NCBI RefSeq assembly: GCF_042665255.1 | Contig: NZ_JBHTCD010000022.1 | DNA length: 64,000 nt | Source: Insolitispirillum peregrinum | GTDB lineage: Bacteria; Pseudomonadota; Alphaproteobacteria; Rhodospirillales; Rhodospirillaceae | Strand: one strand, 5' to 3' | Shown here: positions 16,674 through 25,438 of the stretch, piece after piece | Numbering within the stretch: position 1 is the first letter of the stretch | How the letters are laid out: every line of letters starts with the position of its first letter | Program-made: the position numbers and the translations under genes | The notes under the pieces: generated by a model | The model's database searches: none | Told to the model about the DNA's origin: nothing | What the model saw: the letters and a program-made list of their open reading frames with translations, nothing else

Positions 16674-19529
16674 TCAGGAAAAATGGTTTCGACGTTTTTC
16701 CTGTGGCTTTGCGGGGGGCTCCGACAATGCGTTGATGGCCGACCGGACGCGCGCCAGACTGGGGGCAACCTGTTCCGTCTGGGTGCGGATGGTGGACCAC
16801 GAGGCATCGGCCTTCAGGGCGCTTTCCAGCCGCTGGCACAGTGTTCCCAGCTCGATCGCTCCGGCGGTCAGGGCGGCCCCGGCCAGTCGGTGGGCCGTAC
16901 GGGCCAGTGCGGTGGAATCCTGCTGTTCCAGATGCAGGTCAATGTCGTGCCGCAGTTGTTCGGCGCTGGACAGAAAGCCGTCCAGCAGGGTCAGTACATC
17001 GTCGGTGATGCTGCCGAACAGTTCATGATACAGGTCGGTCTTGAGGATATCGGCTTGAGGGGCCGGAACGGGCTGTGGAAGGGCCACTGCCGCCGCCGGG
17101 GCCTGATCCCGCGGCAGGGTGACGGCAATCGGCTGACCACAGCGGGCGGCCGTTTGACGATAGGGGGACAGAGGCGGTGTGTGTTCGTCGGCGGTGGCTA
17201 CTGGATGCCAGTGGGCGGGCATGAAGGTCAGCAATGCCTTGCGCAGTTTCTGGCTTTCCACCGGTTTGGCGAGGAAGCCATTCATGCCAACCGCCTGACA
17301 GTGGGCCTTTTCTTCCTCGGTGACACCGGCGGACAAGGCGACAATCGGCAGGGCCGCCCCCTCGCTGGTGGAAAAACAGGCTCCGGCCGCTTCTGCGGCG
17401 CGCAGGCGGGCGGCCAGTTGAAAGCCATCCAGTTCCGGCATGTGGCCATCGGTGATCAACAGGTCGAACGGTTGATGGCGCAGAACGTCCCACGCTTGCA
17501 GGCCATTATCGACCACCACCGGATCAATGCCCATCCGCTGCAGCATTTTGGTGACCACCAACTGGCTGGTCGGAGTGTCTTCGGCCACCAGAACGGCCCC
17601 GCCACCAAAGCGCAGGGCGGTATCGTCATACCATGCCGAGGCCCGCGCCGCCCGCTGGTCTTCTTCCAGCAGCGACAGAGGGTGCTGGCCGATGGCCACT
17701 GCCACCGTCTTGATCAGCAGGCCGGGGCGGGTGGGGCGTGACAGGCCGTAATCGGCTCCGGTCCGGCTGAGGACCGTTGTGATCGGTCCCCGGTCGCGTC
17801 GGGCCATCAGCAGGACGGGCAGGGCTCCCAAAGCCGGGTCGCGCAGCGATGCCTGCCCGGAGTAGGCCCCGTGGCTGGCCGCACAACCGTCTTCGACCAC
17901 CATCAGGGCATAGGGATCATCATCAGTCTGCCGGGCCAGCACAATGGCGTCGCTGACACTGTCAACGGTGTCAACTCGTGCTCCGGCTCCGGCCAGCCCG
18001 CGTTCCATGGCGTCGCGGAAGATTGGATTGGCGGCAACCAGCAACAGGCGGACCGGCGACAGGCGCAGGCGTGGCTGTGGCGGCGTGATCACTGGCAGGG
18101 GCAGTTCAAACCAGAAGGTTGACCCCTGTCCCGGCATGGCGTTGACCCCGATCTCTCCGGCCATCATTTCGACCAGCCGGCGCGAGATGGCCAACCCCAG
18201 CCCGGTTCCGCCAAAGCGGCGGGTGGTTCCGGCTTCGGCCTGTTCAAAGGGACGAAACAGGCGGCTGACCTGATCATGGTCAAGGCCGATGCCGGTATCG
18301 GTGATTTCAAAGCGGACCCGACACAGGCGGTCGGCGTTCCGGGGGGCGGTGGACTGGCCGTGATCCTGCCTGACCGGACGCACCCGGACCGAAACCTGTC
18401 CCCGATGGGTGAACTTGATCGCGTTGCCCACCAGATTGATCAGGATTTGCCTCAGGCGGGCACTGTCGATCTGCACCTCGTGCGGCAGGGCATTGTCGAC
18501 AAAGGTCACCAGTTCCAGATCTTTGGCCCATGCGCGGGAGGACAACAGCTCGGCGACGGAAAACACCACCTCGTCCAGACAGGTGGGGGCTTCGTCAAAC
18601 AGCAGCTTGCCCGCGTCGATTTTCGAAAAATCGAGAATGTCATCAATGATGGTCAGCAGATAGTGGGCGGAATCTTCGCAAATGCGCAGCAGGCCACTTT
18701 GCTCGCTGGACAGGCCGGTTGCCTCCAGCAATTCGAGGGTTCCCAGCACGCCGTTCATCGGGGTGCGGATTTCATGGCTCATGGTGGCGAGAAACGAGGT
18801 CTTGGCGGCGGCCTGTTGCTCGGCCCGTTCCTTTTCCTGTGCCAGCCGGTCGGCCCGGATCTGTTCACTGCGGTCGCGCAAAATAACCGAGACCACCTGT
18901 TGCTCGCCATCCCACGCCTCAAAGACACTGGCCTCCAGCGGAATGACGCTGCCATCCGGGCGCCGCCCGTTCAACAGACACATGCCGGACGGGCTGCCGA
19001 GGATGGCGGGCAGGTCGTCAAACGGCAACCAGCGCAAGGCGTCCTGTCCATGATAGCTGCCGTTCGGCCCCAGTCCGAGCAGGCGCTGGGCAACCGGATT
19101 GGCAGACAGGATCCGCCCGATGGCGTCCAGTGTCAGGATGCCATCGGGAATGCGCTGTAAAAACGCCTGCGACCGCCGGTGATCGGTGTACAGCGTGGCC
19201 AGCTGGCCCGCTGTTCCGATTGCGGCCTGGATGCTGGGGATCCAGCTTTCCGGCGCGCTGGCCAGAGGGACATGAACGACCTGCGGGATGGTGCCCCGCA
19301 GGGCTGTCAGGGCGTCGGCGGTCAGGGAGGGAGGAACCTGTGCCCCGGTACACAGCAACGCCACAGTACAGCCCTGCAAGGGGTGCTGGCGGGTGCAGGC
19401 CCGCAGACCGGGCAGGTCCGAGGCCGGGAACAGGGGATGTGTCGGCACGCCTTCTGACAGCCTGACGCGCAGGCGGCCCAGAACGTCCTGATCCTGATCA
19501 AGACAAACAAGAGGATACGGGACCGGCAT
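16674..19529 (-). CDS. Cytoplasmic hybrid sensor kinase with receiver and Hpt domains
   Basis: 951 residues. An N-terminal region of unknown type and a PAS domain are followed by HisKA with SHEIRTPMNG (His252), HATPase with NLVGNAIKFTH and GGTGLGLAISRRLVE, a degenerate receiver-like stretch, and a true receiver with LLITDGHMPELDG. A C-terminal Hpt domain carries TAHRLAGAALTAGAIELG, where the usual HxLKG lysine is Ala. This ArcB/BarA-like layout implies a multi-step phosphorelay. Start ATG at 19527-19529 is preceded by AAGGGGC. The longer frame upstream lacks a good ribosome site. Probable partners are the two receiver proteins encoded downstream. Confidence 0.92.
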   Translation of the reverse strand: MPVPYPLVCLDQDQDVLGRLRVRLSEGVPTHPLFPASDLPGLRACTRQHPLQGCTVALLCTGAQVPPSLTADALTALRGTIPQVVHVPLASAPESWIPSIQAAIGTAGQLATLYTDHRRSQAFLQRIPDGILTLDAIGRILSANPVAQRLLGLGPNGSYHGQDALRWLPFDDLPAILGSPSGMCLLNGRRPDGSVIPLEASVFEAWDGEQQVVSVILRDRSEQIRADRLAQEKERAEQQAAAKTSFLATMSHEIRTPMNGVLGTLELLEATGLSSEQSGLLRICEDSAHYLLTIIDDILDFSKIDAGKLLFDEAPTCLDEVVFSVAELLSSRAWAKDLELVTFVDNALPHEVQIDSARLRQILINLVGNAIKFTHRGQVSVRVRPVRQDHGQSTAPRNADRLCRVRFEITDTGIGLDHDQVSRLFRPFEQAEAGTTRRFGGTGLGLAISRRLVEMMAGEIGVNAMPGQGSTFWFELPLPVITPPQPRLRLSPVRLLLVAANPIFRDAMERGLAGAGARVDTVDSVSDAIVLARQTDDDPYALMVVEDGCAASHGAYSGQASLRDPALGALPVLLMARRDRGPITTVLSRTGADYGLSRPTRPGLLIKTVAVAIGQHPLSLLEEDQRAARASAWYDDTALRFGGGAVLVAEDTPTSQLVVTKMLQRMGIDPVVVDNGLQAWDVLRHQPFDLLITDGHMPELDGFQLAARLRAAEAAGACFSTSEGAALPIVALSAGVTEEEKAHCQAVGMNGFLAKPVESQKLRKALLTFMPAHWHPVATADEHTPPLSPYRQTAARCGQPIAVTLPRDQAPAAAVALPQPVPAPQADILKTDLYHELFGSITDDVLTLLDGFLSSAEQLRHDIDLHLEQQDSTALARTAHRLAGAALTAGAIELGTLCQRLESALKADASWSTIRTQTEQVAPSLARVRSAINALSEPPAKPQEKRRNHFS

Positions 19530-19908
19530 GGTGTGCCCCTTATGGTCAGGAGTGGCAGAGCACCTTTCATCAGAGGTAACAACCTTTGTGATGGTCGGCA
19601 ATGCCTTTAGGGAAAATGTGGCTTTCGGGCATTGTTTGTCTTTGGCATGGCCGCGCCATGCCAACATTTCGTCAATGGTTGTTGAAGATTGCAATTTTCC
19701 GCAGCGCGCAAAGGGCAATTTGCAGAATGCAAGGCGTTCCGCAAATTGCCGGTTGATAATCCTTATGAATTATATGGGATAATGCGATTTTTCAATATGT
19801 TAGATGATCCTCAAGCATTTGGCCCGCTCTTTGCTTACTCCCTTGGTATCAAGGTCCCGGCTCTGTGCCAGCCATACTGCCCCAGCCATACTGCCATCGA
19901 GGGTTGCC
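19530..19908. promoter_or_regulatory. Divergent promoter region with inverted repeat
   Basis: Gene-free, AT-richer 380 bases between the hybrid kinase gene and a divergent gene of unknown function. It holds a 10-base perfect inverted repeat, GGCAATTTGC (19714-19723) and GCAAATTGCC (19741-19750), which could be an operator. A further GCAATTTTCCGC at 19691 is similar to its arm. Confidence 0.5.
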
Positions 19909-20490
19909 ATGTCTTTCCAGTCCCTGCCCCCACACGCTGATCCGGTTCCGTCGTCCTGCTCGCTGGCGGTTCATACCCTGCCGGCCATGCTGCAAAATGT
20001 CGCCGCCCTGACCTCCGGGCGGGTTACCCTCAGCCAGGGCCGTGTTGACGGCTGGCCGTCCAATGATGTGCCGCTGGTGGTGATGTACTCGCCGAACCTG
20101 CAGAACCTGACCCACATGCGCCGCCAGACGCAGGCGATCGGCATCCGCTTTCTGGGCTATGATCGCGTGAACACCCTGATGGATGCCCTGTCGGTGCTGG
20201 TGCCGGTGGTGGTGATCATCGACGAAGCCGACAGCGAGCAGGCCTGCCGGATCGGGCGGCAGGTGCTGGCCGATGACTTCACGATCAACATGGTGCGTCT
20301 GGTTGACGATGCCGAGGCTCAGGCCGAGGTGGAAGAACAGCCGATGGTGACCGCCGTCAACAGTGGGGCGACCAACCACGATGGCCCGTTCCTCGGCAAG
20401 CTGAATCGCGGAATGTCCTCGTCCCGTCTGGCGATGGCTCTGGGGCGTCTGGGCGTCCTGCCGCGTCGCCTGACGGTGGTGAAGGCGTAA
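19909..20490 (+). CDS. Unknown protein, possibly a degenerate receiver
   Basis: 193 residues, not recognised. GAGGG at 19899-19903 supports the ATG at 19909 (MSFQSLPPHADP); the frame upstream to 19804 is unlikely. The middle alternates hydrophobic strands and helices (VPLVVMYSPN, then DALSVLVPVVVIIDEAD, then TINMVRLVDDAE), which loosely resembles a receiver fold, but without a clear acidic pocket and lysine set. Divergent from the hybrid kinase, so a role in that pathway is possible. Confidence 0.6.
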   Translation: MSFQSLPPHADPVPSSCSLAVHTLPAMLQNVAALTSGRVTLSQGRVDGWPSNDVPLVVMYSPNLQNLTHMRRQTQAIGIRFLGYDRVNTLMDALSVLVPVVVIIDEADSEQACRIGRQVLADDFTINMVRLVDDAEAQAEVEEQPMVTAVNSGATNHDGPFLGKLNRGMSSSRLAMALGRLGVLPRRLTVVKA

Positions 20491-20589
20491 AGCGCCTTCT
20501 CCTGCGCCTGTCCGGGCGCAGGATGGCGGGCGGCACCCCGCTCCGGGATGGCACCGGGCTTATTCTCTCGAATGACAACGCTCTGATGC

Positions 20590-20634
20590 AAAAAGCCATC
20601 CTCTGATCCGTACAGGACAGAGGATGGCTTTTTT
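20590..20634 (+). terminator. Strong bidirectional terminator
   Basis: AAAAGCCATCCTCTG and CAGAGGATGGCTTTTTT form a 15-base stem with A run before and T run after. It stands between two converging genes (19909-20490 and 20682-21050) and can serve both. Confidence 0.9.
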
Positions 20635-20681
20635 CTTGGGGGACTACCAGGCAGGCTAAAGAATTCGGGTGGACTGTTTCG

Positions 20682-21050
20682 TCAGAACAGCCGGGACGGG
20701 TCATCGATCGGCTTGCCCTCGTTCAACTTGAGGAAGCCGACAACTATGCGGTAAATGAACCAGATCGATATAGCGACGAGCAGCAGCAGGCCAATCCCTA
20801 CGAAGCTCAAAAGAATGCCAGGCAGGCACATTAGAAGGCTGAGCCAGAACGTGCGGATGAGCCAGCGAAGGTGAGACTCAAAAATTGTCCCCTTCGTTTC
20901 CTTGAGCCTGATGTGCGCGATGATGACGCCCACCACTCCTGTTAAGCCCATCAAGACGGAAGCCGCATAAAGACCGTAGAGAACAAGCGTTAACGTACGC
21001 ATGGACGATGTAGCATTCGCATCAATAACGGCTGAGTTTTCTTCGCTCAC
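20682..21050 (-). CDS. Small membrane protein of the DUF4870 type
   Basis: 122 residues with three hydrophobic segments. The segment GVVGVIIAHIRLKETKGTIFESHLRWLIRTFW matches the DUF4870 pattern, which has a conserved H and R-W between helices. Function unknown. AGGGGGGAG nine bases before a GTG at 21048-21050 (VSEENSAV) decides the start over ATG codons further upstream. GC is somewhat lower than in neighbouring genes. Confidence 0.8.
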   Translation of the reverse strand: MSEENSAVIDANATSSMRTLTLVLYGLYAASVLMGLTGVVGVIIAHIRLKETKGTIFESHLRWLIRTFWLSLLMCLPGILLSFVGIGLLLLVAISIWFIYRIVVGFLKLNEGKPIDDPSRLF

Positions 21051-21671
21051 AGGATCGCGCTCCCCCCTGGAAAATTTGGATTGCCGCATGCTGCCAACAC
21101 GGTGCACGCGAGTACTATTGTCGGGTCCAGCATGCAAAATTAATGTAATCAATAATGCCTTAGAGCATTTCAAGTTGACCGTCTCCGGTCAACGGCTCGG
21201 AAAATGCGGCCCTAAAAGGGAAGAGTGTTTTCGCTCGGTGTGAAAACGCTCTAGAGCCGTGAGCGCAAAAGCGGGAACCGGTTTTCTAAAAAATAACTGT
21301 TTTATATCAAATAGTTGGGCCAGTACGCCTGCATCTCGTCACAGTACACGACAGTTTGGCAAGACAGTGCAGGCTGCCGCCTGAACTGCTCGGGGCCTGA
21401 GGCCCCGAACCCCCATTTTTTCTTTCAGTATCAAGTCAATGGGGGCTGGGGCCTCAAGGCCCCGGCGAGGTGTGGAGCAGCGCTCCACGTTACTGTCGTG
21501 TACTGTGGCGTCCCATTTAACACGTTCTGGTCTAGAAATTAATATTTAGAACACTCTATGGTAGTATTCACGAACTGGTCAGTTTCGAGCAACGGCTTCA
21601 TGGTGCATCAACACCATAACCTTTTCCTTTGACCTGTTCCGGGAAAGGAATTGCCGGAGGCCATCCCACCG
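21051..21671. repeat. Gene-free region filled with dispersed repeats
   Basis: 21160-21253 is a 94-base element with ends TAGAGCATTT and AAAACGCTCTA. 21254-21290 is a GCAAAAGCGGGAACC/GGTTTTC palindrome. 21361-21425 holds CGGGGCCTGAGGCCCCG with AACCCCCATTTT. 21438-21490 is a GGGGCCTCAAGGCCCC copy with GTGGAGCAGCGCTCCAC. 21517-21535 is a half copy of the TTAACGCACGCTGGTCTA element. The rest shows nothing recognisable. Confidence 0.8.
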
Positions 21672-22094
21672 TTACCGCTCGCGGCGGCGGTGGATGGTCA
21701 GGGCGATTTCGTCGAGGGTCTTTTGCGCCTTGGCGTCGCGTTCTTTTTTGTCGCGCTCTTCCCGCTGTTCCTGCGCAATCTCGAACGTCTTGAATTCCTT
21801 GAAGCTCTGCGCCAGTTCGTCGCGGGCGGCCTCGATTTCGCGGCGGGTGTCATTCAGCCACAGGGTGACCTGCTCGCGGCGGGCCCTGGCGGCGATGGCA
21901 TAGCTGGCAAAGGTCATTCCGCCTTCGATGGCATTGGCGGCGGCGGCCCGTTGTTCGGCCAGCATTTCCTGATCGAACTTTTCCAGCGCATCCAGCAGGC
22001 CCTGTTCCTTGCGCAACAGATCGCCCAGCGCCCGGCGCTTTTCATCAAGCTCCCATTTGCGAAAGCGGATAACGCCTTTCAGATCGCGTGCCAT
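21672..22094 (-). CDS. fliJ: Flagellar protein FliJ
   Basis: 140 residues, almost entirely charged amphipathic helix as expected for the coiled-coil FliJ stalk that works with the FliI ATPase in flagellar export. Starts MARDLKGVIRFRKWELDEKRR, a typical FliJ N-terminus. It lies 3 bases after fliI, so the two are one operon. The call rests on helical pattern, size and position. Confidence 0.9.
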   Translation of the reverse strand: MARDLKGVIRFRKWELDEKRRALGDLLRKEQGLLDALEKFDQEMLAEQRAAAANAIEGGMTFASYAIAARARREQVTLWLNDTRREIEAARDELAQSFKEFKTFEIAQEQREERDKKERDAKAQKTLDEIALTIHRRRER

Positions 22095-22097
22095 CGG

Positions 22098-23561
22098 TTA
22101 CTTCTTTGCTCCCTTGGCGGCGGGACGGACCGGGGCGGCGGGTTTTGCCGGGCCGCGCACGGCGGGTTTGACCGCGGGACGGGGCGGAGCCGCTGGAGGA
22201 GCCACCCCCGGAGCGCCGGACCGGGGAATGCCGCCGTCAAAGTGAATGGCCTCGGCCAGCAGGGCATAACTGGTGTCGAGGTCGGTTGGCTCGGTTTTGC
22301 CTTGGGTGAGGAAGGTTTCGATGCGGGGATACAGCTCGATCGCCTGATCGACCTCGGCGTTCGACCCGGCCTTGTAGGCCCCCAGACGGATCAGTTCGCT
22401 CATGTCTTCGTAGGTCGAGATGATCCGGCGGGCGGTGCGGATCAGGGCATTCTGTTCCGGCGTGTTGCAGCCGGGCATGGTACGCGACACCGAGCGCAGG
22501 ATGTTGATCGCCGGATAGCGGCCCCGTTCGCCGATGGTGCGGTCCAGCACGATATGGCCGTCGAGAATACCGCGCACGGCGTCAGAGATCGGTTCGTTGT
22601 GGTCGTCGCCTTCGACCAGCACGGTGAACAGGCCGGTGATGTTGCCCTTGCCGACCGGGCCGGGACCGGCGCGTTCCAGCAGTTTCGGCAGTTCGGCGAA
22701 CACCGTCGGGGTATAGCCCTTGCTGGCCGGAGGTTCCCCGGCGGACAGGCTGATTTCGCGCTGGGCCATGGCAAAGCGGGTGACAGAGTCCATCAGGCAC
22801 AGCACGTTGGCGCCCCGGTCGCGGAAAAATTCCGAGACCGCCATGGTCATGTAGGCCGCCTGTCGGCGGACCAGTGGCGCTTCGTCCGAGGTGGCAACGA
22901 TCACGATCGACCGCTTCATGCCCTCTTCGCCCAGATCGTCTTCGATGAATTCACGCGCTTCGCGGCCACGTTCACCGATCAGGCCAAGGATGATGATGTC
23001 GGCGGACGAATAGCGCGCCATCATCGACATCACCGACGACTTCCCGACGCCTGAGCCGGCGAAAATCCCCATACGCTGGCCCTGACAGCAGGTGGTAAAG
23101 GAGTTCATCGCCCGAATGCCGAGGTCAAGCTTGCCCGCCACGCGCTGGCGGGCATGGGCCGAGGGCGGGGCGGCCTGAATCGGAAAGGCATCGGGGCCTT
23201 GCAGCAACGGTCCCAGTCCGTCCACCGGTTCGCCCATGGCGTTGATCACCCGGCCCAGCCAGGACGGGTGCGGATAAATTGACGGAGTCGCCCGCTCAAG
23301 CTCTGCCAGACAGCCGAGGCCGATGCCGTCAAGGGTGCCGAACGGCATCACCAGCGCCCGGCCACCGCGAAAGCCGACCACCTCGCAGGGGACCCGGCGC
23401 TCGCCACGGGCGACCACATTCACCCGGTCACCCACTGACAGCGTTGTCTGAATCCCGCCAATTTCAATCAGCAGGCCCTGCACGCCAACCACCCGCCCGA
23501 AAATGCGATGGTCGGGAATGCGCTGAACTTCGGTCAGAAAGTTACGGATGAAGCTGGTCAC
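22098..23561 (-). CDS. fliI: Flagellar export ATPase FliI
   Basis: 487 residues. FliI is the cytoplasmic ATPase that energises flagellar protein export. Walker A GSGVGKS at 169-175, LIGERGREAREFIEDDLG, Walker B-like VLCLMDSVTRFAMAQREI and KGYTPTVFAELPKLLERAG are all FliI signatures. The last 45 residues or so are an unusual Pro/Ala/Lys-rich tail that goes beyond the normal family end. The promoter region is shared with divergent ctrA and contains a CtrA box. Confidence 0.96.
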   Translation of the reverse strand: MTSFIRNFLTEVQRIPDHRIFGRVVGVQGLLIEIGGIQTTLSVGDRVNVVARGERRVPCEVVGFRGGRALVMPFGTLDGIGLGCLAELERATPSIYPHPSWLGRVINAMGEPVDGLGPLLQGPDAFPIQAAPPSAHARQRVAGKLDLGIRAMNSFTTCCQGQRMGIFAGSGVGKSSVMSMMARYSSADIIILGLIGERGREAREFIEDDLGEEGMKRSIVIVATSDEAPLVRRQAAYMTMAVSEFFRDRGANVLCLMDSVTRFAMAQREISLSAGEPPASKGYTPTVFAELPKLLERAGPGPVGKGNITGLFTVLVEGDDHNEPISDAVRGILDGHIVLDRTIGERGRYPAINILRSVSRTMPGCNTPEQNALIRTARRIISTYEDMSELIRLGAYKAGSNAEVDQAIELYPRIETFLTQGKTEPTDLDTSYALLAEAIHFDGGIPRSGAPGVAPPAAPPRPAVKPAVRGPAKPAAPVRPAAKGAKK

Positions 23562-23708
23562 AGTCGTCTCTGGTCACAAGACAGCCACCTGAGGAACGGA
23601 GGCAACGCTGTATTATGGCTGGTGCCCCCTTGATCGCAAAGGCCAGAGATGACCATCTGGTGTCAAAAGAGGCACGACCCTTGCGCGCCAACGGTAATGC
23701 TTCTATCG

Positions 23709-23723
23709 TTAAACTCATGTTAA
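23709..23723. promoter_or_regulatory. CtrA-binding box between fliI and ctrA
   Basis: TTAA-ACTCATG-TTAA, a perfect match to the TTAA-N7-TTAA consensus for the CtrA response regulator. It lies 148 bases upstream of fliI and 123 bases upstream of ctrA, so it could serve CtrA autoregulation, fliI-fliJ control, or both. Confidence 0.8.
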
Positions 23724-23845
23724 CTCTTGCCTTGAATGGGAAGATCATTACCATCCCGCCGGTATGAGACCGAACGAGAGGGGTGGGGATGACTCTTCGG
23801 TTGTGATCGCAACAACCCTGGGGAATGAGACGGGGAAGGCTTCGC

Positions 23846-24562
23846 ATGAGAGTTCTAGTAGTCGAAGATGATCCAGCGACCCGTCAGAGCATCGAGCTGA
23901 TGCTCCGTAAGGAGCAATGGGTGGTGGATTCAACCAATCTGGGCGAAGACGGCCTCGAGATTGGCAAGCTCTATGATTATGACATCATCATCCTGGATCT
24001 GGGATTGCCGGACATGGACGGCATGGATGTCATTCGCGCCCTGCGGGCGGCACGGGTGGAAACGCCGGTGTTGATCCTGTCCGGCCTGAACGAGCCCGAG
24101 CGCAAGGTGCGCGGGCTGGGGGTCGGGGCCGATGATTACCTGACCAAGCCGTTTGACCGCGCCGAGCTGGTCGCCCGCCTGCAGGCGATCGTCCGCCGAT
24201 CCAAGGGCCATGCCCAGCCGGTGGTGCACGTCGGCCAGCTGGAGGTCAATCTGGAGGCCCGAACGGCCCAGATGGGCGGCCAGCCGCTGCATCTGACCGG
24301 CAAGGAATACGGCATTCTGGAATTGCTGGCGATGCGCAAGGGAACGACGCTGACCAAGGAACAGTTCCTGAACCATCTGTACGGCGGTATCGATGAACCA
24401 GAGCTGAAGATCATCGACGTGTTCATCTGCAAGCTGCGCAAGAAGCTGACGCAGGCCGCCAGCGGGGAAAACTATATCGAAACCGTCTGGGGGCGTGGCT
24501 ATGTCCTGCGCGACCCGGAAGGTCAGGATCAATTGGCATCCCGCGCTGCGGCCAATACCTGA
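23846..24562 (+). CDS. ctrA: Cell-cycle response regulator CtrA
   Basis: 238 residues. Receiver with MRVLVVEDDPATRQSIELML, phospho-acceptor Asp51 in IIILDLGLPDMDG, SGLNEPERKVRGLGVGADDYLTKPF, then an OmpR-type winged-helix domain with LTGKEYGILELLAMRKG and EPELKIIDVFICKLRKKL, the CtrA signature. Phosphorylated through CckA-ChpT, it controls flagellar and motility genes in alphaproteobacteria. GGGGAAGG lies 6 bases before the ATG at 23846. Confidence 0.97.
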   Translation: MRVLVVEDDPATRQSIELMLRKEQWVVDSTNLGEDGLEIGKLYDYDIIILDLGLPDMDGMDVIRALRAARVETPVLILSGLNEPERKVRGLGVGADDYLTKPFDRAELVARLQAIVRRSKGHAQPVVHVGQLEVNLEARTAQMGGQPLHLTGKEYGILELLAMRKGTTLTKEQFLNHLYGGIDEPELKIIDVFICKLRKKLTQAASGENYIETVWGRGYVLRDPEGQDQLASRAAANT

Positions 24563-24619
24563 GGGCCAAATGCTTGGGGGCCAGATGCCTGAAGGTCGGG
24601 GTCCCCGGGGGCGGGGGCC

Positions 24620-25408
24620 TTATCCGGCAGGCAGCAGGCAGACCAGTTTGCAGTCCGGGGCCTCGGCCACCAGCAAGGTGGTCTGACGGTACCGTTGATC
24701 GTGGTGGCCCGGGTGTAGAAAACGCCGTTCGCCACCCTCACGGTTCAGCACGCTCTGACTGTGCCAAAAGGTGGAAAATTCTACCGAACAGCCTTCCAGG
24801 TCGGTAATCAGCGTCAAGAGCTGTGGGTCGCGGGGTCGCCGGTTGACGTCGGCACGGAACTCGGCGACCAGTCGGCGCGCCCGTTCAGACCAGTCACTCC
24901 CCAGCAGGATGCGCGCTGCCGGTTGGCAGAACACGAAGCGCAACAGGTTGCGTTCCTGACTGCCGTCATCCAGCCAGCCGCTGAAGACCGCGGCGGCCTG
25001 ACGGTTCCAGGCGCGGGCGGTCCATTCTCCATCCAGGACATAGGCCGGAACGGCGATGGTTTCCGGCAGGGCCAGCAGAGAGGCGGGAAGGGGCGAGGCT
25101 TCCTGATCGGGCAAGGCCGGATCGCGGCGGCGGGCCAGATCGAACAGGGACGCCCGCTCGGCCGGTGTCAGGTCGAGGGCCGAGGCCAGACGGGCCAGGG
25201 TATGGGCCGATGCCTGTACGTCACGCCCCTGTTCCAGCCAGGTCAACCAGGTCGTGCTGACGCCCGCGGTGGCGGCCAGTTCTTCGCGGCGCAGGCCGGG
25301 GGTGCGGCGGCGGCGTTCTCCGATAGCGGGGGGCGGGGCAGCGTGCTGTTCGCGGTGGGCCCGCAGAAAGTCTCCCAGCATGCGATAAGGGCGTGGCGGT
25401 GTCGTCAA
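24620..25408 (-). CDS. XRE-family regulator with MmyB-like ligand domain
   Basis: 262 residues. An N-terminal helix-turn-helix includes RTPGLRREELAATAGVSTTWLTWLEQGRD, the hallmark of the MmyB group. The C-terminal PAS-like domain has VPAYVLDGEWTARAWNRQAAAVF and ERNLLRFVF. Members are probable ligand-binding transcriptional regulators. The start is taken as TTG at 25406-25408 because family members have about eight residues before LGDFL. An ATG at 25381 is the alternative. The intergenic stretch 24563-24619 after ctrA shows only direct-repeat-like GGGGCC text. Confidence 0.85.
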   Translation of the reverse strand: MTTPPRPYRMLGDFLRAHREQHAAPPPAIGERRRRTPGLRREELAATAGVSTTWLTWLEQGRDVQASAHTLARLASALDLTPAERASLFDLARRRDPALPDQEASPLPASLLALPETIAVPAYVLDGEWTARAWNRQAAAVFSGWLDDGSQERNLLRFVFCQPAARILLGSDWSERARRLVAEFRADVNRRPRDPQLLTLITDLEGCSVEFSTFWHSQSVLNREGGERRFLHPGHHDQRYRQTTLLVAEAPDCKLVCLLPAG

Positions 25409-25438
25409 TGGATGGCAATCCGGGCAGTCAGGGGAGCA

